DNA from: JBNJEM01 sp051745935
GTDB lineage: Bacteria; Planctomycetota; Planctomycetia; Pirellulales; Pirellulaceae
DNA: 15,993 bases
Assembly (NCBI GenBank): GCA_051745935.1
Contig: JBNJEM010000097.1
Span: forward strand, 1-15,993
Direction of reading: 5' to 3'
Shown: positions 14,179 through 15,993 of the stretch, one piece after another
Layout of the letters: each line of letters opens with the position of its first letter
How positions within the stretch are numbered: position 1 is the first letter of the stretch
The notes under the pieces: generated by a model
Database searches by the model: none
The model's input: only the letters and a program-made list of their open reading frames with translations
Told to the model about the DNA's origin: nothing
Made by a program: the position numbers and the translations under genes

Positions 14179-15477
14179 ATGCCCATTCGCAATGCACTCG
14201 CGATTTTCGTTACCGCCGTGGTCTCCCTCGTCTGTTACGAGAAGGCGACGCACCATCGGTATCTCTCGACGATTTCCCACGCCATGGATCTCATCGAAAA
14301 GAACTACGTGGAGGAAGTGGAGCCCCGGGAGCTGTTTGAAAACGCGATGCGGGGGATGGTTTCGGGGCTGGATGAGTACTCGAATTATATTGATGCGCGG
14401 CATGTGGAGGAATTCGAGCAGCAGATTGATCAGGAATTCGTGGGGATCGGGATCGTCGTGGAGGGCCCTCCGGAAGCTGATCAGTTGAGGGTGGTTAGTC
14501 CCGTGTATGATAGTCCGGCCTATCGCGCGGGCATACGAGCTGGTGATGTGATCGTGGAGATCGACGGCGACCCGACCGCCGGCCTTCCGCTCACCGAAGC
14601 CGTGCGGAAGATAAAGGGGCGGCGGAAGACGGAGGTGGAACTGGTCGTTCGCCATCCTGGCGAGGAAAAGACGGTCACGGTGGAAGTCACTCGGGATCTC
14701 GTGCGCACCAAGTCCGTGTTGGGAGACACATTGCTGGAGAACGGCCAATGGAACTACTTCCTGGAAGAGAATCCCCGCATCGGCTACATTCGCGTTACCG
14801 CCTTCGGTGAACGTTCAGCGTCCGAAATGGCCCGCGTGTTGCCGTTCGAGAATCATTCGATCGATGCATTGATTCTGGACGTGCGAGGCAACATTGGCGG
14901 ATTGCTCAAAGCAGCCGTGAAGATCTCTGATATGTTCATTGACCAAGGGCTGATCGTGCGGATTAATGGCCGCGGTGGACGGGAAGGCGAAGTGCATCGG
15001 GCCTCGAGCGACATGATCTTTGATCCGTCCATCCCCGTCGTCGTGCTGGTCGATCGCTATTCGGCCAGCGCGTCGGAAATCGTGGCGGCTTGCCTCAAGG
15101 ATCATGGCCGAGCGGTGGTGGTGGGAGAACGGACATGGGGCAAGGGAACGGTTCAGAGTATCATTCCTTTGGAAGGTGGCGAGAGCGCGTTGAAGTTGAC
15201 AACCGCGAGCTACTGGCGACCCAATGGCAAGGACATTCACCGAAAACGCGAGGCCACCGAAGACGATGACTGGGGGGTGCGTCCCACGCAAGGCCTCGAG
15301 GTCACGTTGACGGAGCAGCAGTATCAGGAACTCTATCAGCGGCGGCGCGAAGAGGATGTGTTGCGCGATAAGGACGCGTCCGGGAGCCAAGAGGACTCGG
15401 ATGAGGAGTCCATCCAGGATTTGCAGCTAAAAAAAGCGGTCGACTACCTGGAGAAACTGCTGGACTCGGCGGCCTGA
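14179..15477 (+). CDS. S41-family C-terminal processing peptidase (CtpA/Prc-like)
   Basis: This is a 432-residue serine protease with a Ser/Lys dyad that cleaves proteins from near their C-termini, probably in the periplasmic space. A short basic N-terminus and a hydrophobic helix (about 5-19) look like a signal anchor. The tail-protease N-domain (DEYSNYID) is followed by a PDZ domain (about 85-170: VGIGIVVEG, SPAYRAGIRAGDVIVEIDG) and the protease core: IDALILDVRGNIGG, DRYSASASEIVAACLKDHGRA with Ser297, and GERTWGKGTVQ with Lys322 and Gln326. The C-terminus is acidic (about 402-415) and ends in a short helix. GGAG lies 7 nt before the ATG at 14179; a TTG one codon upstream is a less likely start. 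It has its own leader behind the terminator at 13919, so it is probably a separate transcript. Confidence 0.94.
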   Translation: MPIRNALAIFVTAVVSLVCYEKATHHRYLSTISHAMDLIEKNYVEEVEPRELFENAMRGMVSGLDEYSNYIDARHVEEFEQQIDQEFVGIGIVVEGPPEADQLRVVSPVYDSPAYRAGIRAGDVIVEIDGDPTAGLPLTEAVRKIKGRRKTEVELVVRHPGEEKTVTVEVTRDLVRTKSVLGDTLLENGQWNYFLEENPRIGYIRVTAFGERSASEMARVLPFENHSIDALILDVRGNIGGLLKAAVKISDMFIDQGLIVRINGRGGREGEVHRASSDMIFDPSIPVVVLVDRYSASASEIVAACLKDHGRAVVVGERTWGKGTVQSIIPLEGGESALKLTTASYWRPNGKDIHRKREATEDDDWGVRPTQGLEVTLTEQQYQELYQRRREEDVLRDKDASGSQEDSDEESIQDLQLKKAVDYLEKLLDSAA

Positions 15478-15808
15478 CGTCCCGCTTGGCTTTCTCGAGG
15501 AGCAGGTGGCGGTGACCCGGTGTGGCTCGGTTCTCCGCGGCCAAGACCCAATTAAACCGATATGTGGTTGTGGCATATCATGTTTCGGGGCTTGAGCTTA
15601 CCTCGACCGAGGCCGGCGAGTTTCATATCGTTCAACGTCCGACGTTCCATTGTGCTCGGTTTTCCGCGGTTCTTGCTTCCTCGACGTGACGTGTTTGTTG
15701 TTGTATATGACAGAAAGAAACTGTTTTGGCCCCCTCTCTCTGTCCATATACACTAACGAGCCGGCGTGAAACTTACCAACACGGAAGCTCGTGTCGTCGG
15801 CCGCTGGG
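15478..15808. other. Non-coding region downstream of the protease gene
   Basis: These 331 bp have no convincing gene; a 64-codon open frame at 15562-15756 has no motif and an unusual composition. Small structures: palindrome CCTCG, AC, CGAGG (15601-15612); AACGT, CCG, ACGTT (15634-15646); a near direct repeat of about 20 bp (15521-15542 and 15651-15672, core CTCGGTT and TCCGCGG); and an AT-rich inverted repeat at 15702-15752. The left flank of the 67-bp array begins at about 15806. Confidence 0.5.
15702..15752. repeat. AT-rich inverted repeat downstream of the protease gene
   Basis: TGTATATGACAG (15702-15713) and CTGTCCATATACA (15740-15752) are inverted copies that match at 12 positions with one extra C, separated by 26 bp that contain a pyrimidine-rich run. 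It is in the right place for a protease-gene terminator but lacks a T-run after the stem; it could also be an operator-like site. Confidence 0.45.
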
Positions 15809-15993
15809 GTCTGGTCGGGTGTTGTACCGTCTGTAGCTCACGAGTCTGATTCACCCACGAGATGAACTCGTGGGGGTCTGGTCGGGTGTTGTACCGTCTG
15901 TAGCTCACGAGTCTGATTCACCCACGAGATGAACTCGTGGGGGTCTGGTCGGGTGTTGTACCGTCTGTAGCTCACGAGTCTGATTCACCCACG
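15809..15993. repeat. Perfect 67-bp tandem repeat array (2.8 copies, continues beyond window)
   Basis: Copies run at 15809-15875, 15876-15942 and 15943-15993 (cut by the window end) and are identical base for base. Each unit begins GTCTGGTCGGG and contains a perfect hairpin: CCCACGAG, loop ATGAA, CTCGTGGG (15854-15874 in the first copy). A second near copy of the arm (CTCACGAG, 15837-15844) could compete for pairing with CTCGTGGG. There are no variable spacers between copies, so this is not a CRISPR array. No gene is seen within it. Confidence 0.92.

Noticed and set aside
13810..14748. 312-codon open frame on the minus strand
   Set aside because: It overlaps the ends of two well-supported plus-strand genes (aldo/keto reductase and S41 protease) and has no recognisable domain.
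15809..15993. CRISPR array
   Set aside because: The repeats are 67 bp, contiguous and identical, with no unique spacers; no cas gene is in the window.

Overview
The window looks like chromosomal DNA of a planctomycete, probably of the Pirellulales/Planctomycetales type. The evidence is the C-terminus of a DUF1559 (H-X9-DG) protein, an ECF sigma factor followed directly by a giant Ser/Thr kinase with STAND-NTPase and FGE/SUMF1-like domains, Tat-exported TIM-barrel isomerases, few strong Shine-Dalgarno sites and high GC. No phage, plasmid or transposase gene is visible.

Layout. 1-453 (+) is the end of a DUF1559 pseudopilin-like protein. It converges on a minus-strand block that reads from right to left: asnB (10919-8997), glgC (8762-7509), a 508-aa protein of unknown function (7051-5525), an ECF sigma factor (5371-4763) and a 1351-aa kinase/NTPase/membrane/FGE-like protein (4713-658). 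An 835-bp gene-free region (10920-11754) separates this block from a plus-strand block: a Tat-exported hydroxypyruvate-isomerase-like TIM barrel (11755-12717), an aldo/keto reductase (12908-13909, followed by a terminator-like hairpin) and an S41 C-terminal-processing-type protease (14179-15477). The right end is non-coding and finishes inside a perfect 67-bp tandem repeat that runs out of the window.

How the genes may work together. The sigma factor and kinase are 49 bp apart and share a good sigma70-type promoter, so they probably form one signalling unit: an outside FGE-like domain, a membrane segment, an inside STAND NTPase and Hanks kinase, and a transcriptional output. glgC makes ADP-glucose for glycogen. 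asnB is an amidotransferase of the kind also found in polysaccharide loci. The isomerase and aldo/keto reductase look like sugar or polyol metabolism.

The best candidates for something undescribed are: (1) the 508-aa protein, which reads as a Rossmann/SLOG-like N-terminal half joined to a C-terminal domain with an H...Y...E-x-E-W-R pattern like AbiGi/ADP-ribosyltransferase-type toxins; (2) the single-chain kinase-STAND-membrane-pseudoFGE receptor with its sigma factor; (3) a 292-bp composite element between glgC and the 508-aa gene, whose two inverted halves carry hairpins that differ in sequence but keep pairing; and (4) the 67-bp hairpin-bearing tandem repeat. All functional assignments come from motif reading only; no database search was possible.
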